Origin: Didymella arachidicola
Lineage: Eukaryota > Ascomycota > Dothideomycetes > Pleosporales > Didymellaceae
Length of the DNA: 64,000 nt
Direction of reading: 5' to 3'
Assembly: GCA_016630955.3 (NCBI GenBank)
Contig: CM049986.1
Coordinates: forward strand, 2,108,001-2,172,000
Numbering within the stretch: position 1 is the first letter of the stretch; every line of letters starts with the position of its first letter. Made by a program: the position numbers and the translations under genes. The notes under the pieces are model-generated. The model was not told the origin of the DNA and searched no databases. It saw only the letters and a list, made by a program, of their open reading frames with translations. This document shows positions 23,488-35,667 of this stretch, piece by piece.

Positions 23488-24500
23488 ATGTCATCACAAA
23501 GGTTGAGCTCGATGGAGGCTCAAGACAACATCCGAAAGCGAGTATGCAAAGCCTGCGATCGCTGTCGGTTAAAGAAGTCAAAGGTGTGTGGTATCTTGGC
23601 TTGGTCTGCGGATTCTTAGTCTGACTGCTACAGTGTGATGGAGCAAGTCCATGCAGCCGATGCAAGGCTGACAATGCCATTTGTGTTTTCGGAGAGAGGA
23701 AGAAGTCCCAAGACAAAGTCTACCCCAAAGGGTATGTGTTCCACTTGCGTTTTGCTGGGTCATAGACTGACAGAGCTAGGTATGTGGAGATGCTCGAACA
23801 ACAACAAGCACAGCTCGTCGCTGGACTTCGTGAGCTTTACACTCGTCTGCAGACCGGACAAGGTTGGCCGGGTCAGGCACTGCGTGAAGCGCAAGGAGGT
23901 CATCCTTTGACGCACGACATCCTCGAACGCCTCGACCTCTTGCATGGTCCGAACGAACACGGCGGTAATTACGAAGGGTTCGAGGAGGACTGCAGTCGTA
24001 TGCAACACAAGCTGATTGAGAGGGGTGCACCGCTGTCCCGCAGGCGTGGATCCGTGAGCTCGGACTCGGAGCATGGTCACACCTCCTCGCCATCATCTTA
24101 CAGCGGTACACCGACGACTCGACAATTTCCCTTCAGCGACCCATTCGCACGAAACAACGCACCACCAACACCGCCCATGAACAGTCCTTTTCCAAGACAA
24201 TCACAAATGCCGGCGCCCATAAAACAAGAATCGCCTATGGTATCTTCGACGTTTATGCAAACTGGCGCTCTGAATCCCTCAGCGCTATCAAGAGCTTGGA
24301 TGACCGATTCGATGATGATGGAAGAGCCCATGGACTTCAGCAAGCCCATGAACGCATTTGAGAACTTCAACACTTCCTATGATCAGATCATGATGGTCGA
24401 CCCACTCTACATGGACCCCAATGACCCAATGATGCCGGACTGGAACAACACAACCGACCTAGACTTCAACAGCTTCATACAAAATCCGGTCGGCGCATGA
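23488..24500 (+). CDS. Zn2Cys6 fungal transcription factor
   Basis: Three exons (23488-23583, 23634-23731, 23780-24500) encode 304 residues. The zinc cluster lies at residues 23-49 with cysteines at 23, 26, 33, 39, 42 and 49 (spacing 2-6-5-2-6). Intron 1 falls exactly before the third cysteine. A linker (RKKSQDKVYPKG) and a short helix (YVEMLEQQQAQLVAGLREL) follow as a likely dimerisation element. The C-terminal half is Ser/Pro- and then Met/Asp-rich, which suits an activation domain. There is no fungal_trans middle domain, so the protein is small for its class. It presumably binds CGG-type sites in promoters in the nucleus. The zinc cluster plus linker resembles the group often annotated as fluffy-like conidiation regulators, but that link is only an inference. 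Its targets are unknown. Confidence 0.88.
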
Positions 24501-25437
24501 GCAGCGCAAACTCGTCTCCTCCTCTTCAGCGTTCTTTGTCTAGCGTTCTAGCGTTTTGGGATAGACCCACACTCGGGTACTGGGTCAAGTACTGACATTC
24601 GGCGTTAACGGATAAGGCTGGCATCGCATGATCGACATGGCATCGGTTGCTTTGACATTACGAAGCGGTAAAACGGACTTCACTATGACGTGTAGATCAT
24701 AGAAGTCGCGCTGCGGACCAACTCCGAGGAAACCCCTCTAAGCGGAGATATGATGCCTGGCGACGATTGAATTGTCGCCATCATAATTGGTCGGGAGTTT
24801 CGCGGCGGTAGATAATTGTACAATACACACGTTCCAAAGTACGGATCCGAGCTTTTGATAGTCATCTGTGATGTAGGACTGATGGACCTCCAGCGCTGCA
24901 TTTGGCGATCAGAATGCACGCACAGACCTGCTTAGTAATTTCGTCAATCCCGTCCAACTGTCATTGCCTGTCAAAGTAATCTATTCCGTGAGTATCAGGA
25001 AAGTCTCAATCAGGCATGCTACGCGACATCGTCGAGCTTCATACTGTGTGGCAAGATGTTATCCGTCCTGTCGCTCACGGCACCGACAAGACGGCAGAAG
25101 GAGCGAGCTCCACCTCTCAATTAGCCTAATGAACAACATACCCTTATAACAGCAACGTGCACCAGACAGTTTCTCGTGTTGCTTGACTTTATCACTTGAC
25201 CTTGCACGACCACTTTAAACTTGTGCAACGCCTCAATTTCTTGAATAGTAGCGACGAACGACGCCCAGGTCAGTCATGCAAGCCCCGCACTCCGTGAGCC
25301 TTACAAGGCATTGGAATATAATTACCCCTCATCAAGGTCGCGAATGCCAGGCGAAGACCGAGACTTCGCAACTACTAGCCACGAGACAAAGCACTGACGC
25401 CCCACAGCCAAGCTTGACGAAGAGCAAACATCAAACT
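24501..25437. other. Intergenic, regulator to aldose epimerase
   Basis: No gene is recognised. An ATG in frame with the epimerase lies at 25276, but the 54 residues it would add have no counterpart in the family. Confidence 0.6.
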
Positions 25438-26485
25438 ATGTCGTCTAACGCCTTCACGTTTTTATCATTAGGAGCGATCATCCAGGAGTTCAAAGTCAAC
25501 GGCGTCAACATTGTTCAGGGATTCAAGACCGCCGAACAGTACAAGCAGTACAACGGGCCTTATTTCGGCGAAACCATTGGCCGCATTGCGAACCGAGTTG
25601 CGAAAGGAAAGTTCGAGTTGAATGGGAAAACGCACCAGCTGCCGATCAACAATGGACCCAACTCTCTCCACGGCGGTGAGAAGGGGTGGGGAAAGCGCGA
25701 GTTCGAGGGCCCGGTGAACGTGGAGCGCAACGGCGAGGACGCTGTTCTATTCAAATATCTGAGTAAGGACGGCGAGGAGGGATATCCTGGCACCGTGCAA
25801 GTCAGCGTCTGGTATGTGCAGAAAAGAGAGCTGGTGAATGGCACACAGCAGGAGGTTCTATACATCGAGTATGAGGCTGAACTAGTGGGCGATGAGGTTG
25901 AAGAGACAGCTATCAACATGACAAACCACAGGTACGTGTCGCAGACAACTTGATGCCTGAACCTCTCGCTGATACATGTAAAGCTACTTCAACCTGACAG
26001 GAAAGCCGTCGATTGCTGGTACTGATGTCACATTGATTACCAACAAGTACCAGGTCGTGGACGATGGTGGCATTCCTACCGGCCCCATTGAAGAGTATCC
26101 AGGCATCACCGGAGGCAAGACCTTCACCCTGGGCGAGAAAGAGCCGGATGTTGATGACTGTTTCGTGGCAAACACGAATGCGAGCAGCGTTCCCATCGAC
26201 ACTCGATCGTTGCCTCTTCAAAAGCTCGTTGCCGCCTACCACCCGGAGACGAAGATCCATCTTGAAGTTCACTCAACCGAGCCTGCCTTCCAATTCTACA
26301 CTGGCAAGTACATCGATGTACCAGCTGTTGATGACTTCCCGGCGAGAGCTGCACGCTCCGGTTTTTGTGTAGAGCCCAGCCGTTACGTCAACGCCATCAA
26401 TGTTGCAGAGTACAAGGGTATGATGACTCTCAAGAAAGGGCAAAAGTACGGAGCCAAGATTGTGTACAGGGGCTGGTCCGCATAA
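25438..26485 (+). CDS. Aldose 1-epimerase (galactose mutarotase family)
   Basis: Two exons (25438-25931, 25984-26485) give 331 residues, normal for the family. It interconverts alpha and beta anomers of free hexoses in the cytosol, the first step of the Leloir pathway. Family motifs are clear: GPYFGETIGRIANRV, NNGPNSLHGG, the catalytic histidine segment NMTNHSYFNLTG (assembled across the intron), DDCFV, and the C-terminal catalytic glutamate in GFCVEPSRYVNAIN. No signal peptide is seen from the chosen start. The ATG at 25276 is in frame and would add 54 residues without family support. No other galactose genes are adjacent. Confidence 0.93.
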
Positions 26486-29400
26486 GCAGAGACCACTGCT
26501 GAAAACACTAACAAGATAAGGAATGAAGAATGCGTACCACCCTGTCGATCTTTCTCCACGCTCCATCACCGTATGCAGAGACTATTGCTCTCTACTCATG
26601 CTCACATTCATATTGTCAGACATGGTTCATGTAGCTTTCCGAGCCTCCAAAGGCATGCTGTGTTTCTGAAACATTCATGGAGGTCCACGGCGTAGGACAT
26701 GCGCAAGGCGTTATTGATCTTGGCATCCATCGATGGCTAGGGAACGAGAACGAATGTGATGGAGTAGGGCCGATTATTACTTGTCATGAGGCAACACACT
26801 TACCCATCAAATACAGATTGTTCTGGTGTTAGAACACTGTGCGATGCGGTGACAGTATGTCCGCGCGCATACCCTGTAAGTCCAAGTTTCTCTTTACAGG
26901 CTGCACCCCAACTCCATGCAGCGCTTGTTCTCATCACACCGCATGGACATTTGAATAGCCATCCATCGTGTCTCACGACCTACCACCCCCCTCGAGGCGC
27001 TATCAGATCAACGATGCGCATCGATATGCTCCCTCTCTACCCGTGCACGAATACCCGCGCTGTTTGGGGTGTGTTAATCTGTTGCAGCACTCCCCGAAGA
27101 GTCGAGACGCGTCTGAATTGCTTCAGTTTCAGTGCTAAACCCCTCCACTATCAAACTCCGTTACCCAATACCGCATGCCCCAACACCTTACAATCTACGT
27201 CACTATCACGCTGTCTTCACACGTACCCGCTCGCCCAATCGATATCCCAAGGTCCAGAACAAAGTAAGATACTGCGGTGTGGGCCCTCCTTACTGCGCAG
27301 AGTTGGCTGTTGGTCACTCACAATGGGCTAAACCTTGAACCTTGTTCAACGGCGTGACCAAAAGGCACCGAAGTGCCTCCCGCATGTAGCTTGCTGACTA
27401 TACAGCTCACAAAGCAGTGTTACTGCATTTCGCCGATGTGCTGCCGGTGCTGACAGCAACCACAATGCGGTGGCAGCCACTTGCCTGTGACAGCAGAATG
27501 ATTGGAAGAAGAATCGCCCATGAAAATGATTTCCGAAGGCACAGTCACTGCGCGTCAATACACAAGGTGCGATGCCAAAATGTCATTGATACTTGGTGGC
27601 TGGTTGCTGAAGTCGTACGACACGTTTCTTTTGGCACCTACCATGCTCGACGTCCACAATAGCGTCACGTCACGTCTCGATAGCAGGTTATTTTCGATGC
27701 TGCAGTATATCGGCAGCTGCCGAATACGTGGCCACCGCGTTTCCAAAACCCATATCAATTACCTCACTAACGATTCTCAGCCAATACAAAAGTCGATGCT
27801 CCTGTTTTGGGGACGCGGCCTGCTCCAAACAAGACATCGGTGTGAAAATCGAGCATCGGGCAGCCAAGCAGCGCAGCCATGCAGAAAGGGAAGTACTTGT
27901 ATATTTCCCCACACCCGATCTGTCGATCTCCCGACCTTCTTTGGGGGGTCTGGTGTGCAGGTTTCCGCGACGAGGAGGAGCAGGGGTGCGGAGCCTTCAA
28001 GAGCCGATGCCCGAGACGGCGTCCTTCCGGCGCGCAGTCGCGCTGGTGCTGCTTGCCAGCCTCGCAGCGCTTGCTGGCTGACCTGAAAGTGCGCAAGGCC
28101 TGGCGGCACTCTGGTAGCGGCGGGGCGATGCAGGTCTAGCAAAAAGCTTGTGGTTTGACGGGTAGCGACGTAATACATTTCAAGATTGGTTGCAGAGACC
28201 TTTCGGTCCCCACGAAGGTTAAAAGAGCTTTGAACCTGCATCTTCTCCAAGGTGATTGCCGTGCCTGACATCTGGTTACAGTTGAAGCCTGCGATATCCC
28301 AGCTTGGGAAGATCTAGAACTTCCAATCTCATAGGTGTCCCTTCAAGATATGAGTTTCAGACATACCTCTCCTTGAACTTCTCGCTTCTTGTCACCAGGG
28401 TCACTTCAGTAACGGATTCCTTCCGCCTGAAAATGACCCAAGAGCCCCACCCATACGCACGAAACTATCTTGCATTTCTATGCGCCACCCCGAGTCTCAC
28501 ACATACGATTACCTCGATGTCGGAATAATTTCAATTCTCAACAAGGGCCATGTTACTAATCTGCCGACTCGGGCGCACTCTCTGCATTGCTCCACTACTA
28601 ACCATCTCTATCAGGACAAACTTCGACGAAACAGTTGACATGTCTACTGGTAGAGGGCATAAATATTGTGGGTGGGTCCTTGAGGGGTTCGTGGACTCAG
28701 ACGCGCGTAATCCACGTTTATTAAAAGTTCTATTGTTTGCAAGTGGCTAGATAGCGTATAAGTCAGCTATTATAACTATTTGATTTGATGAAAGTATAAA
28801 TAACAATCCTAGTGTTTCAGTCCGCAACCCTGAACGCCGTTCCCTACCCACAATACTTATGCCCCCTACCACAGTAGACTTTGCTAAGAATGATGCGTTG
28901 GATTTCCACCCGCACCGCGCAAATCTCTTGCAAATCCCACCAGCCAAGAAATCTACCTCATTAGCAGGCTGCGGCTTTGAAGTGTCTCATTCTTGAAGCC
29001 TCCTAGAAGGCCTCGACTGAGGCACTCTTATGATGAATTTTGTCAGCGCGGGATATAAAAGCGCCTCTGTTTGTCCGCGGAATTTCGTCCGCATAGATAG
29101 GTAACTTTGCATAACTCGAGCACGCAATCTGCATGAAGCTGGTTACAGCCAGAAGATCAGACGGATTAGCAGGGTGAAGCTTAGCTCTTGCACGATGTAG
29201 GTCTTGCGGAATTCCATTCGGATACCCAGGTAGCTAATCCTTATATGCAAGGATGCACAGACGCGTACGTACTCTTTTCTACGTGCATTGATACTGGTCA
29301 CCGTGGCGAGGAGATCATGGATATCGTAGTCGCAGCATAGGTGAGGAGAAGCAGTGCTGAGAGGGAAGGAAGAGGGCGGTGCGGCTGCTTGGTACAGACG

Positions 29401-30041
29401 TTTTCAGCAACAAGGTAAAGTCAGAGTAAGCAGGTTCACCCAAGACGAGAGGTTGAAACCTTATCGGTGAAGGAATTGCCTGTGGCTCGCACCACGGACC
29501 TGCAGCATTGCAGTAGGTAGACCTAGGATTGGATGTCATGTCCACTTGAAGCCGATCAACAACATGTGGTTCAACCCACGCAGTATAGAAGTATACCAGG
29601 TCTCCCCTCCTCACCACATAGTAGCCTTCGTCAGTTGGGTGCTGACAACTCGCTCTCAGCGACTCGAAGAACTTCTCCTTGCCTTTGCCTAGACAGTGCC
29701 TGCGCACACATTATACAAACGTGCATCCATCATCTCGAAACACGTGAGAGAGTTCTGGTGCGCCTATCACAAGAGCGCGTCTCTGTCGAAGCCTCACGAT
29801 ACTCGATGCAACTCTTGGTATCGTGCTGCACTTTTGGACACGATAGGCGGTGATATGCATGGAGATGGGATTGTGGTGTTTTGTGGGGAAAGTGTGGGAG
29901 CAGCCTCGATGGGCTGCAACAATTCGATGGGTGCCGTCATCCGGCATCAGAAGCCCGCTCCACCTCGGCGACGTCTGCATGTTTCTCCTACAGCAGCACC
30001 GCTCCACCCACACCTCATGAGAGAGACGAGCAGCGTCCTTG
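26486..30041. other. 3.6-kb gene-poor region
   Basis: No confident gene. Open frames in the 26.8-28.3 kb interval have no motifs and overlap each other on both strands. An AT-rich patch lies around 28690-28830. A minus-strand frame at 29315-29707 has protein-like composition (for example GYYVVRRGDLVYFYTAWVEP) but lacks a clear start and a family, so I do not call it. The end contains the MON1 promoter. Confidence 0.5.
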
Positions 30042-32887
30042 ATGTCCGAGTCTGGAAAGGCTGAGCCGCGCAGCCAGCCGTCACCAAGTGAGGCGCCGCG
30101 CGACCCCACGACGCCCGCAATCGACGCGCCGAAGAAGGCAGACCGTGTAGAGCAGCACGACTTTGTGAATCCCACGCTGGGGATTATAGGCAATGTCTCG
30201 CGCAGGGCCTCGGACAGCGGCGCTACCTCGCCATCGAGAGAGGGCACGCCGCCACCGCTGCCCCCGCGACCGCAGCTCGGCGTGCCCACCTTCTCCTCGC
30301 GGCCAGCGTCGTCGCATTCGATAGCACGACAGCCATCGCGGCCGCAGTTGGTCTCAAAAGCGACTACGCAGCTGTCTGTGACCAACACCCAGGCTTACGG
30401 GAACGACTCGCGTGACGATTCTACCTCACCCGCCTCCTCGAAGCCGCGACACGTGCTCCCCAACCTGTCGTCGAACGCAACGAGTGACGCCGACGACAGC
30501 GCGAGCATACGGAGCTATGCGCCCACAATCGCCGAGGATGGAGGGGAGAGTATATTGGGCGAGATTGTGGACGCCACCGAAAAGTCCAAGCAGGAAGAGA
30601 CACTGCTGCGCTCGCTGGGGCACCGTTTTGACGATGGAGAGAGGCAGAGCATGTTCCCGCCTGACCTAGAATTCGAGTCCTCTTTCGACTGTGAATTTGA
30701 AGATGTAGATGACATGGCAGCGGACGGGTCGAATGAAGGTCAGAAACACGTGCACCGTCGACGTCTAGTATGTGCTGATAGACGCAATAGAGCAAGTCAT
30801 GCAGCAATGGCGAGCAAAGCTGAAGCACTTTCTGGTTCTCTCGAGCGCGGGGAAGCCCATCTACAGCCGACACGGTGACGACCAGCTGATTACAAACTAC
30901 ATAGGCGTGGTGCAGACCATCATCTCCTTCTACCAGTCCACGCAAGACACGCTGCGCGGCTTCACGGCGGGCGGCGTGCGCTTCGTGGTCATGTCGAAAG
31001 GCCCGCTCAATCTCGTTGCCATCACACGGCTGCCTGAAAGCGACTCTCAGCTGCGCGGCCAGCTCGAGGCGCTGTACATGCAGATCCTCTCCACTCTCAC
31101 GCTCCCCAGCATGGAACGCATGTTCGCAGCACGTGCCAACTATGATCTCCGCCGACCGTTGCAGGGCACCGAAACGCTCCTCTCCGCCCTTGCAGACGGT
31201 TTCACTAGAGGCTCACCCTCGACGTTACTTTCCGCGCTTGAGTGCCTGAAACTACGAAAGTCTCACCGAGACACCATCAACAACACACTATTGAAGGCAC
31301 GTTGTGATAACCTTCTCTACGGCCTTATTGTTGCATCAGGCAAATTGGTGTCCGTCGTACGGCCGAAGAAGCATTCACTCCACCCGGGCGATCTGCATTT
31401 GATATTCAACATGTTGTTCGAAGCGGGCAGTGTCAAAGCTGGGGGCGGTGAGAACTGGATACCACTGTGCTTGCCGGGTTTCAACAATACAGGGTATTTG
31501 TACATGTACGTGAGCTTCCTGAACCTGGACAAGCCCGGCGAGCAGATGGAAGAACGGCCGAGGACAAGAGACGGCGGCGATGATGAGGTTGCGGTGGTCT
31601 TGATTAGCGCGGACAAGGAGAGCTTCTTCGAGATGCGCAAGATGAGAGATAATCTTGTAGAGGTATGTTTTTGTCTTTCCTTGAATGCACTGCCCTTTGA
31701 GTTTTGTTTGGCAATACTTTATCTTGGAACTTGGATGAGAGCAAATTTTGGCTGGGCGATGCGCTCGCAGCGCCGCGAACGTGGCAATCGAGATCGTTCT
31801 CGAGACCACAGGGTGACCCTGAAGTCGTGGTGCGAAATAGTCATGACCCACCTCGTCGTCAAGAGTCATCTGCTTCACAACGGTCCATCTTTCGTGCGAA
31901 AGGCACAGCGACTCCAGGATCCACCCGTACGCCATTCGGGCCAGGGTTAATTTTAGGCAGCGTCTGCGCTGTATCTTTACAAAATCCTCCCTACTGCCAG
32001 CACGCTGCTGCCCCGGACGACTTGGACATGGGATCGGGATCGATCCTGCGCTCCCCCTGTCGGGCCATGGAAAATACCGCACCAGTGGTAGAGACGCGGC
32101 TTTGGCTCGGGCAAATCAATCGTACAAGCCGCCCTCGGTCTCGGACGCCCCGGTCTCCGAACTCAACGCTTCGACACGGTATCGCGCCGATACACAGGCC
32201 AGAAACACCTAGCGACAGGGAGCAAGGCCACGTACTGGACGGCCTTCGCTCGTTAGGCTGGGGATTAGTCGAATCCTTCCCGTGCCCCCCTGCGCACGGC
32301 GGCGCGGCGGCGTCGTTGCTCCGCTGCTCGGGAATGGTTTCCGCTCGCATGATGCTGCTTCGCGATAGCCCACTCCCCATCCGCGCTCTCACACACGATG
32401 ATTCTCGCACTCACAGGTCCTTGATCACATAATCGCTAACCAACCCTCCCCCCCCCTCCAGGCCCTAACCTCCAACAACTCTCTCCCCCACCTCACCACC
32501 GCCCTCCGCCTCGGCCGCCCGTCCAGCACCGACATGGTCCCCGGCTCGCCGCTGCGCCACTTCCTCTACAAATCCCGCGGCAATGTGCAGTTCTGCATGC
32601 CATCCTACACACCGTACTTCCCCACTGCGCTCGACCGACGGCGGCTGATGAGCTTGTACGCGCACCTCCACGCGACGATGCATGCCCGACCCGCGGGGGT
32701 GAAGATCCACCACGAGTTGAGCAGTAGCTGTGTTGCGCTGGCGTGGAGCACGCCGCTGTTTGAGATGTATGCTGTGGCGCCGCCGGGGACGACGAGGCAG
32801 GCGGTGGCGCAGGGGGCGATGGGGGTTGTGCGGTGGGTGAGGAGGGAGGAGGAGAGGGTGTTTATTATTGGGGGGGCGGTGTTTTAG
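30042..32887 (+). CDS. MON1: Vacuolar fusion protein MON1
   Basis: Exons 30042-30738, 30791-31662 and 32462-32887 give 664 residues. An in-frame TGA at 30018 fixes the start. About 230 residues of low-complexity Ser/Pro/Asp-rich N-terminus precede the three longin-type domains. Typical segments are WRAKLKHFLVLSSAGKPIYS, YIGVVQTIISFYQ, GPLNLVAITR, LSALECLKL, WIPLCLPGFNNTGYLYMYVS and, in the last exon, LRHFLYKSRGNVQFCMP. MON1 with CCZ1 is the guanine-nucleotide exchange factor for Ypt7/Rab7 and drives vacuole, endosome and autophagosome fusion. Oddities: intron 1 has a weak GTCAGA donor, and intron 2 (31663-32461) is 799 bp, far above the roughly 50 bp usual here. It ends in a CTAAC branch and a long pyrimidine tract. 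It joins DNLVE to ALTSNNSLP in the same phase. Confidence 0.9.
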
Positions 32888-33417
32888 TAAAGTTTGCAGA
32901 TGATGGTCATGGTGGTGTGCGTATGATGCATTGAAGCTGTCATGGTCTATATCTATCTCGCTCGCCGTCTAAATAGAAACGCACGCTATGCACCGTTGTG
33001 AAATCTAAAACTGAAATAAAGGCGATGTTATTCTGCGAGGCTCGGGTCAAGTGAGTATCCAAGCACGACGCAACAGATTCCATGAAGAAGCGTTGAGGTT
33101 GCTCCGGAATGGAGTGAGATTGCATCGGCGGGCGTGAGCGTGGCTTCGCTGTTGACGGAGGTGTTGTCGTCGTCCTTGTTGTCACCCTCATCGTACCTCC
33201 ACTGCCACGCTCACTTTTCCTGCCGTCACTTGCGAGGTCGGCACCAACGTCCCTGTTGACGTGGAAGGGGAGGTTGTACCCACTACCTCTCTGTACAACG
33301 TGGTAGCAAATATGCAACGAGGCTAGGAAGACGAGAGTCGGCCATGAGTCGGCCTCGACCAGAGTTACAGCCAATGGCTTATACTGCCCATGATTGACGT
33401 CTAGCAGTGTACAGCCA
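32888..33417. other. Convergent intergenic region MON1/PTP
   Basis: 3' flanks of two genes reading towards each other. No gene is seen. Confidence 0.7.
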
Positions 33418-34752
33418 TCACTCAAAGTCGGCGCGCATGAGCTCCGCTTCAAGCTTGGCGCGGTCTTGGTCGCTCACAAACGAGGTGTCGGGGTCGGCAT
33501 TGCTCTTCTGCCTCTTGAGGGCGGGCTCGTCGTCGGGGGCAGCAGGGTGGATGCCGAGGTTGGCTGCTTCGTCCGGGTGGAGGTTGATCCAGCGGTCGCG
33601 CCAGCGGTCGCGGAGGGTGTCGTATATGAAGAGGAACTGCTGCTTGGACTGGACCATCATGGGGCGCTGGTCTCGCAGGTTTTCAATGACGCTCACGACA
33701 GGGTCTTGGTCGTCGGGGAGGTCGTCCAGGGCGCCTTCGTCGAGCTCCTGGATGAGCCAGTCGAGGGCGATGAAGGTGCCGCTTCTGCCGATGCCGGCGC
33801 TGCAGTGGACGATGCGGGGGTTTGTGGAGTTGTTGGAGTTTTTCTGGCGGGACAGCTCGATCATGTTCAGCATGGCTGCTTTGTCTTGGCCTTCGGGGAC
33901 GGAGAAGTCGGGCCAGGCTTCGAAGAGGAGGTGCCAGATCTTGCGCGACTCGGTGCCGTCGGGTGTGGTCATGTCGATCTCTCTGACCTCTGTCCTGGCG
34001 CCCTCGTCGTGCGACAGGTCGGTTAGGTGCAGATTGTGTACGAGGCCGTCGCCGAACTCGTCGTGCTCGTTGACGCGCAGATCTGGGTCAGAGGTGGACT
34101 GCGGGTAGTAGGGGTAGCATTTTTCGCGACCCTGCTCGTGGGTCCTGGTGACCATGACGATGACGGCGGGCGACTCGTTCTGCTTCCAGAGCATGCGCCA
34201 GATGTGCGACCAGCTGTCGGCCTTGGGGCCCTGGGTGGCGATGTACTTTAAGACGGTGCCGGTCTTGGTCGACTTGAGCTGGATGGGAGAGGCGTTGATG
34301 TAGTCGTCGGCGCCTTCGGGCACGTCGAGATGCACGCGGTTCGCCTGGTAGGGGTCCACGTTCATGTAGCGGTTGCGGGGAGCGTAGGGCTCGCCGCTGC
34401 AGCGGGCCCATCTGGCGGGCTCTTCCGACTCGGCGGGCGCCATGGCGTCTCTGAGACGGTTCATCTGGGCCCACTCGAGGTCGTTCCACTTGTTGTCGAG
34501 CTGCGCTGCGAGGGTTTTGCGGGGCCGCAGGAAGGCAGGATACGGGGTGGGATCGGGCGAGAGGGTGCCGTTGGGCGACTGGGCGAGGGTCGCGGCGGGC
34601 AGCAGGCTTGGGGTGCTCGCGGCGGGCGTGTTTGCGGCGGTGGTGGCAGTCGGGGTGGCCAGCTGGGGGTACGGGGCTGATCGCGTGCTGTCCTTGCTGC
34701 GCGAGCGCTTCGACGAGGCGGGCGAGACGGGCACAGAGCTGGGGGCCGACAT
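33418..34752 (-). CDS. Cytosolic protein tyrosine phosphatase (classical PTP)
   Basis: 444 residues from the ATG at 34752. The classical PTP domain spans most of the C-terminal 320 residues: a phosphotyrosine-recognition-type segment (NRYMNVDPYQANRVHL, DDYINASPI), TQGPKADSWSHIWRMLW, the WPD loop (WPDFSVP), the catalytic P-loop VHCSAGIGRSG with the nucleophilic Cys and Arg, and the Q-loop region (MMVQSKQQFLFIY). It removes phosphate from tyrosine and is comparable to yeast PTP1 and fission yeast Pyp1-3, which act on MAP kinases. The N-terminal 100 residues are low-complexity. The same frame stays open upstream to a TAG at 35038-35040 without an ATG and looks protein-like (FTLHKLRALRRKAKLKG). 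A 5' exon may therefore exist, with the true start beyond 34752. It converges on MON1. Confidence 0.9.
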   Translation of the reverse strand: MSAPSSVPVSPASSKRSRSKDSTRSAPYPQLATPTATTAANTPAASTPSLLPAATLAQSPNGTLSPDPTPYPAFLRPRKTLAAQLDNKWNDLEWAQMNRLRDAMAPAESEEPARWARCSGEPYAPRNRYMNVDPYQANRVHLDVPEGADDYINASPIQLKSTKTGTVLKYIATQGPKADSWSHIWRMLWKQNESPAVIVMVTRTHEQGREKCYPYYPQSTSDPDLRVNEHDEFGDGLVHNLHLTDLSHDEGARTEVREIDMTTPDGTESRKIWHLLFEAWPDFSVPEGQDKAAMLNMIELSRQKNSNNSTNPRIVHCSAGIGRSGTFIALDWLIQELDEGALDDLPDDQDPVVSVIENLRDQRPMMVQSKQQFLFIYDTLRDRWRDRWINLHPDEAANLGIHPAAPDDEPALKRQKSNADPDTSFVSDQDRAKLEAELMRADFE

Positions 34753-35488
34753 GATGCCCGTGACGGCGGGGTCGGGCCTCAGGGACACGCCCTTGAGCTT
34801 CGCCTTGCGCCTGAGCGCGCGGAGTTTATGCAGCGTGAAGGAGCCCGGCGCGGCGGGTGAGGAGCAGGCGAGGCGACGCGACACGGGCGAGGGAGGAGGG
34901 AGGAGTTTGGCCTGGGGGGCGTCCGGCCTGGGGCTGCGTGACTCGCGACAGTCGCGGTCGCGGTCGAGGCGGTCGGTGGGCTGAGTGGGCTCCGTCGGTG
35001 TACAGACCAGAGACGTGAGCGGTGAGGGTGTCGCGCACTACTCCAAAAAGGCCAACCTCAGCTCCAACGCGCCCGCTGGCCGGAGGTGTTCAGCAATTTG
35101 GCAGCGGTCCCCGATCGCCAGCAACGAGGATCCGGCGAGGGACTCGATTGTGGAGGGGTCGCGCTGCCGGATCAGATCGCCCGCTGGTCGGAGCGTAGGC
35201 GCGTCGGACCACCGAGACGAGTCGCTGCGCAGTGCAGGAGCAGAGCGAGGGGAGCAGAACGAGCAGTGAAGGGATGTTCTGTTGCCTGTGTGGTGTGCTG
35301 CACCCAAGGCCAGAGACAGCAGCAGTGTGCTGTCAAGCGACACTCCGTAGCACCACGCTGCCGTCACCCACCAAGGAGCTTGCGGCCTTATCTCCGGTCG
35401 AGGACGCCTTCCCGCTGTCACCAGAACCGTCGCTGCATCGCTGCATCGCTGCATCCTTCGCCGCCGAGCCCTCACTCCTCACCCAACC
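34753..35488. other. PTP 5' region, open without ATG
   Basis: On the minus strand, 34753-35037 continues the phosphatase frame and may be coding if an upstream exon provides the start. A possible acceptor is the CAG read on the minus strand about 55 bp downstream of the TAG. Nothing else is recognised. Confidence 0.4.
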
Positions 35489-35607
35489 GCCACACACACA
35501 TCGACCCGCCACACACATCGACCCGCCACACACATCGACCCGCCACACACATCGACCCGCCACACACATCGACCCGCCACACACCTCGGCCCACCACACA
35601 CCTTGAC
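35489..35607 (+). repeat. 17-bp tandem minisatellite
   Basis: Six to seven head-to-tail copies of a 17-bp unit (core CACACACATCGACCCGC). The TCG landmarks fall every 17 bases from 35501 to 35569. The last two copies are degenerate (CCTCGGCCC, CCTTGACGC). Confidence 0.95.
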
Positions 35608-35667
35608 GCCATTGCTCCACACGTCTCGTCTCCGCTGTTGGATGTGAAGACGCACACAGCAACCACC

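Noticed and set aside
26786..28271. Open frames of 160-194 codons on both strands
   Set aside because: They overlap each other, lack motifs and show no coherent exon structure.
32414..32461. Alternative acceptor at 32416 for the long MON1 intron
   Set aside because: It keeps the frame but inserts 15 Pro-rich residues absent from the family. The 32461 acceptor follows a better branch and pyrimidine tract.
35489..35607. CRISPR-like array
   Set aside because: The 17-bp units follow each other directly with no spacers, and the genome is eukaryotic. It is a minisatellite.
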